Of a stretch of DNA of 64,000 nucleotides, positions 1 to 10,440 are shown in pieces (within the stretch, counting starts at the first letter, position 1; every line of letters starts with the position of its first letter). The stretch covers positions 124,001 through 188,000 of the forward strand of contig NW_027051188.1 in NCBI RefSeq assembly GCF_954871325.1, given 5' to 3'. The DNA comes from Gordionus sp. m RMFG-2023. Taxonomy: Eukaryota; Nematomorpha; Gordioida; Chordodea; Parachordodidae. Below the pieces are notes generated by a model. It did not search any database. It was not told where the DNA came from and saw only the letters and a program-made list of their open reading frames with translations. The position numbers and the translations under genes are program-made.

Positions 1-142
1 ACATCTTAATCGTAATTTTGAATATTATTATATCATTGAACTCAGAATTTAGTTTCCTATCCAAAACCACTTAGATGTATTTTTTTACGTTTCCCATTCA
101 AAAAATAAATTGTCGTGAAAGCATTTTAGATAGGAGAGGTTA
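1..142. repeat. Type A monomer (142 bp, 'ccactt ... cccattc'), representative copy
   Basis: This representative of the commonest 142-bp class carries 'ccacttagatg', then 'cccattcaaaaaataaattg', and ends 'gataggagagg'. Close variants end 'gaagggaaagg' or begin 'cttaatcg' instead of 'cttaaacg'. The class recurs across the entire window, often next to a 146-bp type B unit. It differs from the 'ccgctt' and 'cccgttc' classes by G-to-A changes at two CpG sites. Confidence 0.95.
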
Positions 143-288
143 ACATCTTAAACGTAATTTTGAATATTATTATATCATTGAACTCAGAATTTAGTTTCCT
201 ATCCAAAACCGCTTAGATGTATTTTTTTACGTTTCCGGTTCATAAAACAAATTTTTTGTCGTGAAAGCATTTTAGATAGGAAAGGTTA
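143..288. repeat. Type B monomer (146 bp, 'cggttcataaaaca'), representative copy
   Basis: This unit has 'cggttcataaaaca' followed by 'aattttttg' where type A has 'cccattcaaaaaataaattg', giving 4 extra bases, and ends 'gataggaaagg'. A sub-class has 'tcgcgaaagc' and 'gatcggaaaggc' at its end (for example near 7,560 and 8,580) and is usually followed by a unit with 'aaatgtaatttta'. Type B is the second main building block of the array. Confidence 0.95.
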
Positions 289-2153
289 ACATCTTAATCG
301 TAATTTTGAATATTATTATATCATTGAACTCAGAATTTAGTTTCCTATCCAAAACCACTTAGATGTATTTTTTTACGTTTCCCATTCAAAAAATAAATTG
401 TCGTGAAAGCATTTTAGATAGGAGAGGTTAACATCTTAAACGTAATTTTGAATATTATTATATCATTGAACTCAGAATTTAGTTTCCTATCCAAAACCAC
501 TTAGATGTATTTTTTTACGTTTCCGGTTCATAAAACAAATTTTTTGTCGTGAAAGCATTTTAGATAGGAAAGGTTAACATCTTAATCGTAATTTTGAATA
601 TTATTATATCATTGAACTCAGAATTTAGTTTCCTATCCAAAACCACTTAGATGTATTTTTTTACGTTTCCGGTTCATAAAACAAATTTTTTGTCGTGAAA
701 GCATTTTAGATAGGAAAGGTTAACATCTTAATCGTAATTTTGAATATTATTATATCATTGAACTCAGAATTTAGTTTCCTATCCAAAACCACTTAGATGC
801 ATTTTTTTACGTTTCCCATTCAAAAAATAAATTGTCGTGAAAGCATTTTAGAAGGGAAAGGTTAACATCTTAAACGTAATTTTGAATATTATTATATCAT
901 TGAACTCAGAATTTAGTTTCCTATCCAAAACCGCTTAGATGTATTTTTTTACGTTTCCGGTTCATAAAACAAATTTTTTGTCGTGAAAGCATTTTAGATA
1001 GGAAAGGTTAACATCTTAAACGTAATTTTGAATATTATTATATCATTGAACTCAGAATTTAGTTTCCTATCCAAAACCACTTAGATGTATTTTTTTACGT
1101 TTCCCATTCAAAAAATAAATTGTCGTGAAAGCATTTTAGATAGGAGAGGTTAACATCTTAAACGTAATTTTGAATATTATTATATCATTGAACTCAGAAT
1201 TTAGTTTTCTATCCAAAACCGCTTAGATGTATTTTTTTACGTTTCCCGTTCAAAAAATAAATTGTCGTGAAAGCATTTTAGAAGGGAAAGGTTAACATCT
1301 TAAACGTAATTTTGAATATTATTATATCATTGAACGAAGAATTTAGTTTTCTATCCAAAACCGCTTAGATGTATTTTTTTACGTTTCCGGTTCATAAAAT
1401 AATTGTTTTGTCGCGTCAGCATTTTAGAAGGGAAAGGCTAACATCTTAAACGTAATTTTGAATATTATTATATCATTGAACTCAGAATTTAGTTTCCTAT
1501 CCAAAACCGCTTAAATGTATTTTTTTACGTTTCCCGTTCAAAAAATAAATTGTCGTGAAAGCATTTTAGAAGGGAAAGGTTAACATCTTAAACGTAATTT
1601 TGAATATTATTATATCATTGAACTCAGAATTTAGTTTTCTATCCAAAACCACTTAGATGTTTTTTTTTACGTTTCCCGTTCAAAAAATAAATTGTCGTGA
1701 AAGCATTTTAGATAGGAGAGGTTAACATCTTAAACGTAATTTTGAATATTATTATATCATTGAACTCAGAATTTAGTTTCCTATCCAAAACCACTTAGAT
1801 GTATTTTTTTACGTTTCCCATTCAAAAAATAAATTGTTGTGAAAGCATTTTAGAAGGGAAAGGATAACATCTTAAACGTAATTTTGAATATTATTATATC
1901 ATTGAACTCAGAATTTAGTTTCCTATCCAAAACCACTTAGATGTATTTTTTTACGTTTCCCATTCAAAAAATAAATTGTCGTGAAAGCATTTTAGAAGGG
2001 AAAGGCTAACATCTTAAACGTAATTTTGAATATTATTATATCATTGAACTCAGAATTTAGTTTCTATCCAAAACCGCTTAGATGTATTTTTTTACGTTTC
2101 CGGTTCATAAAACAAATTTTTTGTCGCGAAAGCATTTTAGATCGGAAAGGCTA

Positions 2154-2299
2154 ACATCTTAAATGTAATTTTAAATATTATTATATCATTGAACTCAGAA
2201 TTTAGTTTTCTATCCAAAACCGCTTAGATGTATTTTTTTACGTTTCCGGTTCATAAAATAATTGTTTTGTCGCGTCAGCATTTTAGAAGGGAAAGGCTA
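2154..2299. repeat. Type D monomer (146 bp, 'ataattgttttgtcgcgtc'), representative copy
   Basis: The unit carries 'cggttcataaaataattg', then 'ttttgtcgcgtcagc', and ends 'gaagggaaaggcta'. This copy begins with the 'aaatgtaatttta' variant; others begin 'aaacg' and have 'gaactaag' or, near 1,330 and 4,190, 'gaacgaag'. It nearly always follows a 'gatcgg' or 'gaaggg' unit and precedes a 'cttaaatg ... cccgttc' unit, so monomer order is not random. A related class with 'gttttcggttcaaaaaa' is listed separately. Confidence 0.93.
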
Positions 2300-2441
2300 A
2301 CATCTTAAACGTAATTTTGAATATTATTATATCATTGAACTCAGAATTTAGTTTCCTATCCAAAACCGCTTAAATGTATTTTTTTACGTTTCCCGTTCAA
2401 AAAATAAATTGTCGTGAAAGCATTTGAGATAGGAGAGGTTA
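2300..2441. repeat. Type E monomer (142 bp, 'cttaaatg ... cccgttc'), representative copy
   Basis: The unit has 'ccgcttaaatg' and 'cccgttc'. This copy carries 'gcatttgagatagg' and ends 'ggttaat', so the next unit begins 'atatctta'. Units with 'cttaaatg' plus 'cccattc' are a frequent sister form. Type E predominates in the last kilobase of the window. Confidence 0.92.
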
Positions 2442-2587
2442 ATATCTTAAACGTAATTTTGAATATTATTATATCATTGAACTCAGAATTTAGTTTCCTA
2501 TCCAAAACCACTTAGATGTATTTTTTTACGTTTCCGGTTCATAAAACAAATTTTTTGTCGTGAAAGCATTTTAGATAGGAAAGGTTA

Positions 2588-3435
2588 ACATCTTAATCGT
2601 AATTTTGAATATTATTATATCATTGAACTCAGAATTTAGTTTCCTATCCAAAACCGCTTAAATGTATTTTTTTACGTTTCCCATTCAAAAAATAAATTGT
2701 CGTGAAAGCATTTTAGATAGGAAAGGTTAACATCTTAAACGTAATTTTGAATATTATTATATCATTGAACTCAGAATTTAGTTTCCTATCCAAAACCGCT
2801 TAGATGTATTTTTTTACGTTTCCGGTGTAAAAAAAAATTTTTTGTCGTGAAAGCATTTAGGAAAGGTTAACATCTTAAACGTAATTTTGAATATTATTAT
2901 ATCATTGAACTCAGAATTTAGTTTCCTATCCAAAACCGCTTAGATGTATTTTTTTACGTTTCCCGTTCAAAAAATAAATTGTCGTGAAAGCATTTTAGAT
3001 AGGAAAGGTTAACATCTTAAACGTAATTTTGAATATTATTATATCATTGAACTCAGAATTTAGTTTCCTATCCAAAACCGCTTAAATGTATTTTTTTACG
3101 TTTCCCATTCAAAAAATAAATTGTCGTGAAAGCATTTTAGATAGGAAAGGTTAACATCTTAAACGTAATTTTGAATATTATTATATCATTGAACTCAGAA
3201 TTTAGTTTCCTATCCAAAACCGCTTAGATGTATTTTTTTACGTTTCCGGTGTAAAAAAAAATTTTTTGTCGTGAAAGCATTTAGGAAAGGTTAACATCTT
3301 AAACGTAATTTTGAATATTATTATATCATTGAACTCAGAATTTAGTTTCCTATCCAAAACCGCTTAGATGTATTTTTTTACGTTTCCCGTTCAAAAAATA
3401 AATTGTCGTGAAAGCATTTTAGATAGGAGAGGTTA
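2588..3435. repeat. 424-bp trimeric repeat, two copies
   Basis: Units at 2,588 (142, 'cttaaatg/cccattc'), 2,730 (140, type C) and 2,870 (142, 'cccgttc') are repeated at 3,012, 3,154 and 3,294. The copies differ by 'cttaatcg' against 'cttaaacg' at the start and 'gaaagg' against 'gagagg' at the end. It forms the last part of the first 2,859-bp unit and so is nested within it. A related series (type E, 'cttaaatg/cccattc', then type C) is at 8,902-9,325. Confidence 0.92.
2730..2869. repeat. Type C monomer (140 bp, 'cggtgt' with A9T6), representative copy
   Basis: This is the shortest regular class. It has 'ccggtgt' followed by A9T6 and a 5-base deletion near the end ('gcatttagg' in place of 'gcattttagatagg'). 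The T7-'ac' tract before it and the 'gt'-A9 tract form a perfect 9-base inverted repeat around a 9-base loop, and A6T6 is itself a 12-base palindrome. At least 20 copies are spread through the window, usually after a 'cttaaatg' unit and before a type B or 'cccgttc' unit. A 145-bp relative that keeps the full ending occurs at about 13,066-13,210 and again in the later copies of that higher-order repeat. Confidence 0.94.
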
Positions 3436-5299
3436 ACATCTTAAACGTAATTTTGAATATTATTATATCATTGAACTCAGAATTTAGTTTCCTATCCAAA
3501 ACCACTTAGATGTATTTTTTTACGTTTCCGGTTCATAAAACAAATTTTTTGTCGTGAAAGCATTTTAGATAGGAAAGGTTAACATCTTAATCGTAATTTT
3601 GAATATTATTATATCATTGAACTCAGAATTTAGTTTCCTATCCAAAACCACTTAGATGCATTTTTTTACGTTTCCCATTCAAAAAATAAATTGTCGTGAA
3701 AGCATTTTAGAAGGGAAAGGTTAACATCTTAAACGTAATTTTGAATATTATTATATCATTGAACTCAGAATTTAGTTTCCTATCCAAAACCGCTTAGATG
3801 TATTTTTTTACGTTTCCGGTTCATAAAACAAATTTTTTGTCGTGAAAGCATTTTAGATAGGAAAGGTTAACATCTTAAACGTAATTTTGAATATTATTAT
3901 ATCATTGAACTCAGAATTTAGTTTCCTATCCAAAACCACTTAGATGTATTTTTTTACGTTTCCCATTCAAAAAATAAATTGTCGTGAAAGCATTTTAGAT
4001 AGGAGAGGTTAACATCTTAAACGTAATTTTGAATATTATTATATCATTGAACTCAGAATTTAGTTTTCTATCCAAAACCGCTTAGATGTATTTTTTTACG
4101 TTTCCCGTTCAAAAAATAAATTGTCGTGAAAGCATTTTAGAAGGGAAAGGTTAACATCTTAAACGTAATTTTGAATATTATTATATCATTGAACGAAGAA
4201 TTTAGTTTTCTATCCAAAACCGCTTAGATGTATTTTTTTACGTTTCCGGTTCATAAAATAATTGTTTTGTCGCGTCAGCATTTTAGAAGGGAAAGGCTAA
4301 CATCTTAAACGTAATTTTGAATATTATTATATCATTGAACTCAGAATTTAGTTTCCTATCCAAAACCGCTTAAATGTATTTTTTTACGTTTCCCGTTCAA
4401 AAAATAAATTGTCGTGAAAGCATTTTAGAAGGGAAAGGTTAACATCTTAAACGTAATTTTGAATATTATTATATCATTGAACTCAGAATTTAGTTTTCTA
4501 TCCAAAACCACTTAGATGTTTTTTTTTACGTTTCCCGTTCAAAAAATAAATTGTCGTGAAAGCATTTTAGATAGGAGAGGTTAACATCTTAAACGTAATT
4601 TTGAATATTATTATATCATTGAACTCAGAATTTAGTTTCCTATCCAAAACCACTTAGATGTATTTTTTTACGTTTCCCATTCAAAAAATAAATTGTTGTG
4701 AAAGCATTTTAGAAGGGAAAGGATAACATCTTAAACGTAATTTTGAATATTATTATATCATTGAACTCAGAATTTAGTTTCCTATCCAAAACCACTTAGA
4801 TGTATTTTTTTACGTTTCCCATTCAAAAAATAAATTGTCGTGAAAGCATTTTAGAAGGGAAAGGCTAACATCTTAAACGTAATTTTGAATATTATTATAT
4901 CATTGAACTCAGAATTTAGTTTCTATCCAAAACCGCTTAGATGTATTTTTTTACGTTTCCGGTTCATAAAACAAATTTTTTGTCGCGAAAGCATTTTAGA
5001 TCGGAAAGGCTAACATCTTAAATGTAATTTTAAATATTATTATATCATTGAACTCAGAATTTAGTTTTCTATCCAAAACCGCTTAGATGTATTTTTTTAC
5101 GTTTCCGGTTCATAAAATAATTGTTTTGTCGCGTCAGCATTTTAGAAGGGAAAGGCTAACATCTTAAACGTAATTTTGAATATTATTATATCATTGAACT
5201 CAGAATTTAGTTTCCTATCCAAAACCGCTTAAATGTATTTTTTACGTTTCCCGTTCAAAAAATAAATTGTCGTGAAAGCATTTGAGATAGGAGAGGTTA

Positions 5300-5441
5300 A
5301 TATCTTAAACGTAATTTTGAATATTATTATATCATTGAACTCAGAATTTAGATATCTATCCAAAACCGCTTAGATGTATTTTTTTACGTTTCCAGTTCAA
5401 AAAATAAATTGTCGTGAAAGCTTTATAGATAGGAGAGGTTA
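5300..5441. repeat. Type F monomer (142 bp, with 'gatatc'), representative copy
   Basis: The unit begins 'atatctta', has 'ttagatatctatcc' where others have 'tttcctatcc', then 'ccagttc' and 'gctttatagatagg'. The same combination recurs near 22.8, 28.3, 29.6, 32.3 and 48.4 kb. A sister form with 'gatatc' but 'cccgttc' occurs near 9.9, 13.4, 15.5, 34.0, 36.6, 39.1, 43.3, 50.1, 52.7, 58.3 and 60.8 kb. This class is the best landmark for long-range alignment because it is rare and easy to see. Confidence 0.93.
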
Positions 5442-7165
5442 ACATCTTAAACGTAATTTTGAATATTATTATATCATTGAACTCAGAATTTAGTTTCCTA
5501 TCCAAAACCGCTTAAATGTATTTTTTTACGTTTCCCATTCAAAAAATAAATTGTCGTGAAAGCATTTTAGAAGGGAAAGGTTAACATCTTAAACGTAATT
5601 TTGAATATTATTATATCATTGAACTCAGAATTTAGTTTCTTATCCAAAACCGCTTAGATGTATTTTTTTACGTTTCCGGTGTAAAAAAAAATTTTTTGTC
5701 GTGAAAGCATTTAGGAAAGGTTAACATCTTAAACGTAATTTTGAATATTATTATATCATTGAACTCAGAATTTAGTTTCCTATCCAAAACCGCTTAGATG
5801 TATTTTTTTACGTTTCCGGTTCATAAAACAAATTTTTTGTCGTGAAAGCATTTTAGATAGGAAAGGTTAACATCTTAAACGTAATTTTAAATATTATTAT
5901 ATCATTGAACTCAGAATTTAGTTTTCTATCCAAAACCGCTTAGATGTATTTTTTTACGTTTCCGGTTCATAAAATAATTGTTTTGTCGCGTCAGCATTTT
6001 AGAAGGGAAAGGCTAACATCTTAATCGTAATTTTGAATATTATTATATCATTGAACTCAGAATTTAGTTTCCTATCCAAAACCACTTAGATGTATTTTTT
6101 TACGTTTCCCATTCAAAAAATAAATTGTCGTGAAAGCATTTTAGATAGGAGAGGTTAACATCTTAAACGTAATTTTGAATATTATTATATCATTGAACTC
6201 AGAATTTAGTTTCCTATCCAAAACCACTTAGATGTATTTTTTTACGTTTCCGGTTCATAAAACAAATTTTTTGTCGTGAAAGCATTTTAGATAGGAAAGG
6301 TTAACATCTTAAACGTAATTTTGAATATTATTATATCATTGAACTCAGAATTTAGTTTCCTATCCAAAACCACTTAGATGTATTTTTTTACGTTTCCCAT
6401 TCAAAAAATAAATTGTCGTGAAAGCATTTTAGATAGGAAAGGTTAACATCTTAAACGTAATTTTGAATATTATTATATCATTGAACTCAGAATTTAGTTT
6501 CCTATCCAAAACCGCTTAGATGTATTTTTTTACGTTTCCGGTGTAAAAAAAAATTTTTTGTCGTGAAAGCATTTAGGAAAGGTTAACATCTTAAACGTAA
6601 TTTTGAATATTATTATATCATTGAACTCAGAATTTAGTTTCCTATCCAAAACCGCTTAGATGTATTTTTTTACGTTTCCGGTTCATAAAACAAATTTTTT
6701 GTCGTGAAAGCATTTTAGATAGGAAAGGTTAACATCTTAAATGTAATTTTAAATATTATTATATCATTGAACTCAGAATTTAGTTTTCTATCCAAAACCG
6801 CTTAGATGTATTTTTTTACGTTTCCGGTTCATAAAATAATTGTTTTGTCGCGTCAGCATTTTAGAAGGGAAAGGCTAACATCTTAATCGTAATTTTGAAT
6901 ATTATTATATCATTGAACTCAGAATTTAGTTTCCTATCCAAAACCACTTAGATGTATTTTTTTACGTTTCCCATTCAAAAAATAAATTGTCGTGAAAGCA
7001 TTTTAGATAGGAGAGGTTAACATCTTAAACGTAATTTTGAATATTATTATATCATTGAACTCAGAATTTAGTTTCCTATCCAAAACCACTTAGATGTATT
7101 TTTTTACGTTTCCGGTTCATAAAACAAATTTTTTGTCGTGAAAGCATTTTAGATAGGAAAGGTTA
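5442..7165. repeat. 862-bp hexameric repeat, about two copies
   Basis: The order type C, B, D, A ('cttaatcg'), B appears from 5,584 and again from 6,446, an offset of 862 bp; the D-to-A junctions at 6,016 and 6,878 agree. The units before (5,442 and 6,304) are less alike ('ccgcttaaatg' against 'ccactt'). The first copy has 'tttcttatcc' in type C and 'aaacgtaatttta' in D; the second has 'tttcctatcc' and 'aaatgtaatttta'. The pattern breaks after the second B unit. Confidence 0.88.
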
Positions 7166-8179
7166 ACATCTTAATCGTAATTTTGAATATTATTATATCA
7201 TTGAACTCAGAATTTAGTTTCCTATCCAAAACCACTTAGATGTATTTTTTTACGTTTCCCATTCAAAAAATAAATTGTCGTGAAAGCATTTTAGATAGGA
7301 GAGGTTAACATCTTAAACGTAATTTTGAATATTATTATATCATTGAACTCAGAATTTAGTTTCCTATCCAAAACCGCTTAGATGTATTTTTTTACGTTTC
7401 CGGTTCATAAAACAAATTTTTTGTCGCGAAAGCATTTTAGATAGGAAAGGTTAACATCTTAATCGTAATTTTGAATATTATTATATCATTGAACTCAGAA
7501 TTTAGTTTCCTATCCAAAACCGCTTAAATGTATTTTTTTACGTTTCCGGTTCATAAAACAAATTTTTTGTCGCGAAAGCATTTTAGATCGGAAAGGCTAA
7601 CATCTTAAATGTAATTTTAAATATTATTATATCATTGAACTCAGAATTTAGTTTCCTATCCAAAACCACTTAGATGTATTTTTTTACGTTTCCCATTCAA
7701 AAAATAAATTGTCGTGAAAGCATTTTAGATAGGAGAGGTTAACATCTTAAACGTAATTTTGAATATTATTATATCATTGAACTCAGAATTTAGTTTCCTA
7801 TCCAAAACCGCTTAAATGTATTTTTTTACGTTTCCGGTTCATAAAACAAATTTTTTGTCGTGAAAGCATTTTAGATCGGAAAGGCTAACATCTTAAATGT
7901 AATTATAAATATTATTATATCATTGAACTCAGAATTTAGTTTTCTATCCAAAACCACTTAGATGTATTTTTTTACGTTTCCGGTTCATAAAATAATTGTT
8001 TTGTCGCGTCAGCATTTTAGAAGGGAAAGGCTAACATCTTAATCGTAATTTTGAATATTATTATATCATTGAACTCAGAATTTAGTTTCCTATCCAAAAC
8101 CGCTTAAATGTATTTTTTTACGTTTCCGGTTCATAAAACAAATTTTTTGTCGCGAAAGCATTTTAGATCGGAAAGGCTA
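7166..8179. repeat. Mixed satellite units with 'tcgcgaaagc/gatcgg' type B
   Basis: This stretch holds seven monomers with no clean short period. It starts with an A+B pair, then at 7,454 a 'cttaatcg ... cttaaatg' type B with the 'gcgaaagc ... gatcgg' end, an 'aaatg' type A, a 'cttaaatg' B, a 'ccactt' type D, and at 8,034 a second copy of the 7,454 unit. One private change, 'gtaattataaat', is seen near 7,900. Nothing but satellite is present. Confidence 0.85.
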
Positions 8180-8901
8180 ACATCTTAAATGTAATTTTAA
8201 ATATTATTATATCATTGAACTCAGAATTTAGTTTTCTATCCAAAACCACTTAGATGTATTTTTTTACGTTTCCGGTTCATAAAACAAATTTTTTGTCGTG
8301 AAAGCATTTTAGATAGGAAAGGTTAACATCTTAATCGTAATTTTGAATATTATTATATCATTGAACTCAGAATTTAGTTTCCTATCCAAAACCACTTAGA
8401 TGTATTTTTTTACGTTTCCCATTCAAAAAATAAATTGTCGTGAAAGCATTTTAGATAGGAGAGGTTAACATCTTAAACGTAATTTTGAATATTATTATAT
8501 CATTGAACTCAGAATTTAGTTTCCTATCCAAAACCGCTTAGATGTATTTTTTTACGTTTCCGGTTCATAAAACAAATTTTTTGTCGCGAAAGCATTTTAG
8601 ATCGGAAAGGCTAACATCTTAAATGTAATTTTAAATATTATTATATCATTGAACTCAGAATTTAGTTTTCTATCCAAAACCACTTAGATGTATTTTTTTA
8701 CGTTTCCGGTTCATAAAACAAATTTTTTGTCGTGAAAGCATTTTAGATAGGAAAGGTTAACATCTTAATCGTAATTTTGAATATTATTATATCATTGAAC
8801 TCAGAATTTAGTTTCCTATCCAAAACCACTTAGATGTATTTTTTTACGTTTCCCATTCAAAAAATAAATTGTCGTGAAAGCATTTTAGATAGGAGAGGTT
8901 A
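8180..8901. repeat. 434-bp trimeric repeat, about 1.7 copies
   Basis: Units at 8,180 (146, 'aaatgtaatttta', 'tttagttttc', type B), 8,326 (142, 'cttaatcg' type A) and 8,468 (146, type B with 'gcgaaagc ... gatcgg') repeat at 8,614 and 8,760. The third unit of the second copy is replaced by a 'cccgttc' unit at 8,902. Each 'gatcgg' unit is followed by an 'aaatgtaatttta' unit, an association seen throughout the window. Confidence 0.9.
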
Positions 8902-9399
8902 ACATCTTAAACGTAATTTTGAATATTATTATATCATTGAACTCAGAATTTAGTTTCCTATCCAAAACCGCTTAAATGTATTTTTTTACGTTTCCCGTTC
9001 AAAAAATAAATTGTCGTGAAAGCATTTTAGATAGGAAAGGTTAACATCTTAAACGTAATTTTGAATATTATTATATCATTGAACTCAGAATTTAGTTTCC
9101 TATCCAAAACCGCTTAAATGTATTTTTTTACGTTTCCCATTCAAAAAATAAATTGTCGTGAAAGCATTTTAGATAGGAAAGGTTAACATCTTAAACGTAA
9201 TTTTGAATATTATTATATCATTGAACTCAGAATTTAGTTTCCTATCCAAAACCGCTTAGATGTATTTTTTTACGTTTCCGGTGTAAAAAAAAATTTTTTG
9301 TCGTGAAAGCATTTAGGAAAGGTTAACATCTTAAACGTAATTTTGAATATTATTATATCATTGAACTCAGAATTTAGTTTCCTATCCAAAACGCTTAGA

Positions 9400-10440
9400 T
9401 GTATTTTTTTGCGTTTCCGGTTCAAAAAATAAATTTTTTGTCGTGAAAGCATTTTAGATAGGAAAGGTTAACATCTTAAACGTAATTTTGAATATTATTA
9501 TATCATTGAACTCAGAATTTAGTTTCCTATCCAAAACCGCTTAGATGTATTTTTTTACGTTTCCGGTTCATAAAACAAATTTTTTGTCGCGAAAGCATTT
9601 TAGGTCGGAAAGGCTAACATCTTAAATGTAATTTTAAATATTATTATATCATTGAACTCAGAATTTAGTTTTCTATCCAAAACCGCTTAGATGTATTTTT
9701 TTACGTTTCCGGTTCATAAAATAATTGTTTTGTCGCGTCAGCATTTTAGAAGGGAAAGGCTAACATCTTAAACGTAATTTTGATTATTATTATATCATTG
9801 AACTCAGAATTTAGTTTCCTATCCAAAACCGCTTAAATGTATTTTTTTAAGTTTCCCGTTCAAAAAATAAATTGTCGTGAAAGCATTTTAGATAGGAGAG
9901 GTTAATATCTTAAACGTAATTTTGAATATTATTATATCATTGAACTCAGAATTTAGATATCTATCCAAAACCGCTTAGATGTATTTTTTTACGTTTCCCG
10001 TTCAAAAAATAAATTGTCGTGAAAGCATTTTAGATAGGAGAGGTTAACATCTTAAACGTAATTTTGAATATTATTATATCATTGAACTCAGAATTTAGTT
10101 TCCTATCCAAAACCACTTAGATGTATTTTTTTACGTTTCCCATTCAAAAAATAAATTGTCGTGAAAACATTTTAGAAGATAAAGGTTAACATCTTAAACG
10201 TAATTTTGAATATTATTATATCATTGAACTCAGAATTTAGTTTTCTATCCAAAACCGCTTAGATGTATTTTTTTACGTTTCCCGTTCAAAAAATAAATTG
10301 TCGTGAAAGCATTTTAGATAGGAGAGGTTAACATCTTAAACGTAATTTTGAATATTATTATATCATTGAACTCAGAATTTAGTTTCCTATCCAAAACCAC
10401 TTAGATGTATTTTTTTACGTTTCCCATTCAAAAAATAAAT
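9400..10440. repeat. About 1-kb block repeated 48.3 kb away (near 57,713-58,753)
   Basis: Rare marks keep a constant offset of 48,313 bp: 'tttgattattat' at 9,781 and 58,094, and 'tttagaagat' at 10,171 and 58,484. The shared order is the end of a type I unit, type B with 'gcgaaagc', 'aaatg' type D, E, F ('gatatc ... cccgttc'), G with 'gaagata', a 'ttttc ... cccgttc' unit, and type A. Small differences are 'aagtttcccg' (copy 1 near 9,850), 'taggtcgg' (copy 1 near 9,602) and 'gataaatg' (copy 2). Both boundaries fall inside monomers. Confidence 0.88.
10047..10188. repeat. Type G monomer (142 bp, 'gaaaacatttt'), representative copy
   Basis: This type A relative has 'cgtgaaaacatttt' instead of 'cgtgaaagcatttt'. 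In this copy it also ends 'gaagataaagg', a mark shared only with copies near 13.6, 15.8 and (as 'gaagataaatg') 58.5 kb. The plain 'gaaaac ... gaagggaaagg' form is frequent between 22.9 and 53 kb and is regularly followed by a 'tttagttttc' unit. Confidence 0.92.

Larger units (their letters stand above)
1..576. repeat. 288-bp dimeric repeat (A+B), two copies
   Basis: Units at 1 (142 bp) and 143 (146 bp) are repeated at 289 and 431. The copies differ at 'ccgctt' against 'ccactt' in the second unit. The same A+B pair, with 'cttaatcg' at the start of A, recurs near 6,016, 6,878 and 7,166. The left end is the window edge, so the dimer array may be longer. Confidence 0.9.
577..5351. repeat. 2,859-bp higher-order repeat, about 1.7 copies
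   Basis: The stretch 577-2,493 is repeated at 3,436-5,351 with an offset of 2,859 bp. Shared rare marks keep exactly that spacing: 'cttagatgcatt' (791 and 3,650), 'gaacgaag' (1,332 and 4,191) and 'tttctatcc' with a missing C (2,061 and 4,920). One T is missing from the T tract near 5,236, so the offset falls to 2,858 before 'gcatttgag' (2,421 and 5,279). Likeness stops abruptly where the first copy has 'tttcctatcc' and the second has 'gatatctatcc'. The full unit, 577-3,435, spans 20 monomers. The second copy is incomplete and runs into a different arrangement. Confidence 0.92.

Noticed and set aside
80-110. CENP-B box in the monomer
   Set aside because: I looked on both strands around 'acgtttcc' (reverse 'ggaaacgt') for the core TTCG, A and CGGG spacing. 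It is not met in any class. A centromeric role cannot be argued from this motif.
5300-5441. The 'gatatc' class as an inserted foreign sequence
   Set aside because: Apart from a few changed bases ('gatatc', 'ccagttc', 'gctttatag') the unit keeps the full 142-bp monomer framework and phase, so it is a diverged monomer class and not an insertion.
9270-9452. A 60-codon open reading frame on the minus strand
   Set aside because: It lies entirely inside satellite monomers. It arises because a 140-bp type C unit is followed by a unit with a one-base loss ('aaaacgctt'), which shifts the frame past the usual stops. The peptide is low in complexity (rich in K, F, I), has no recognisable domain, and there is no promoter or splice context.
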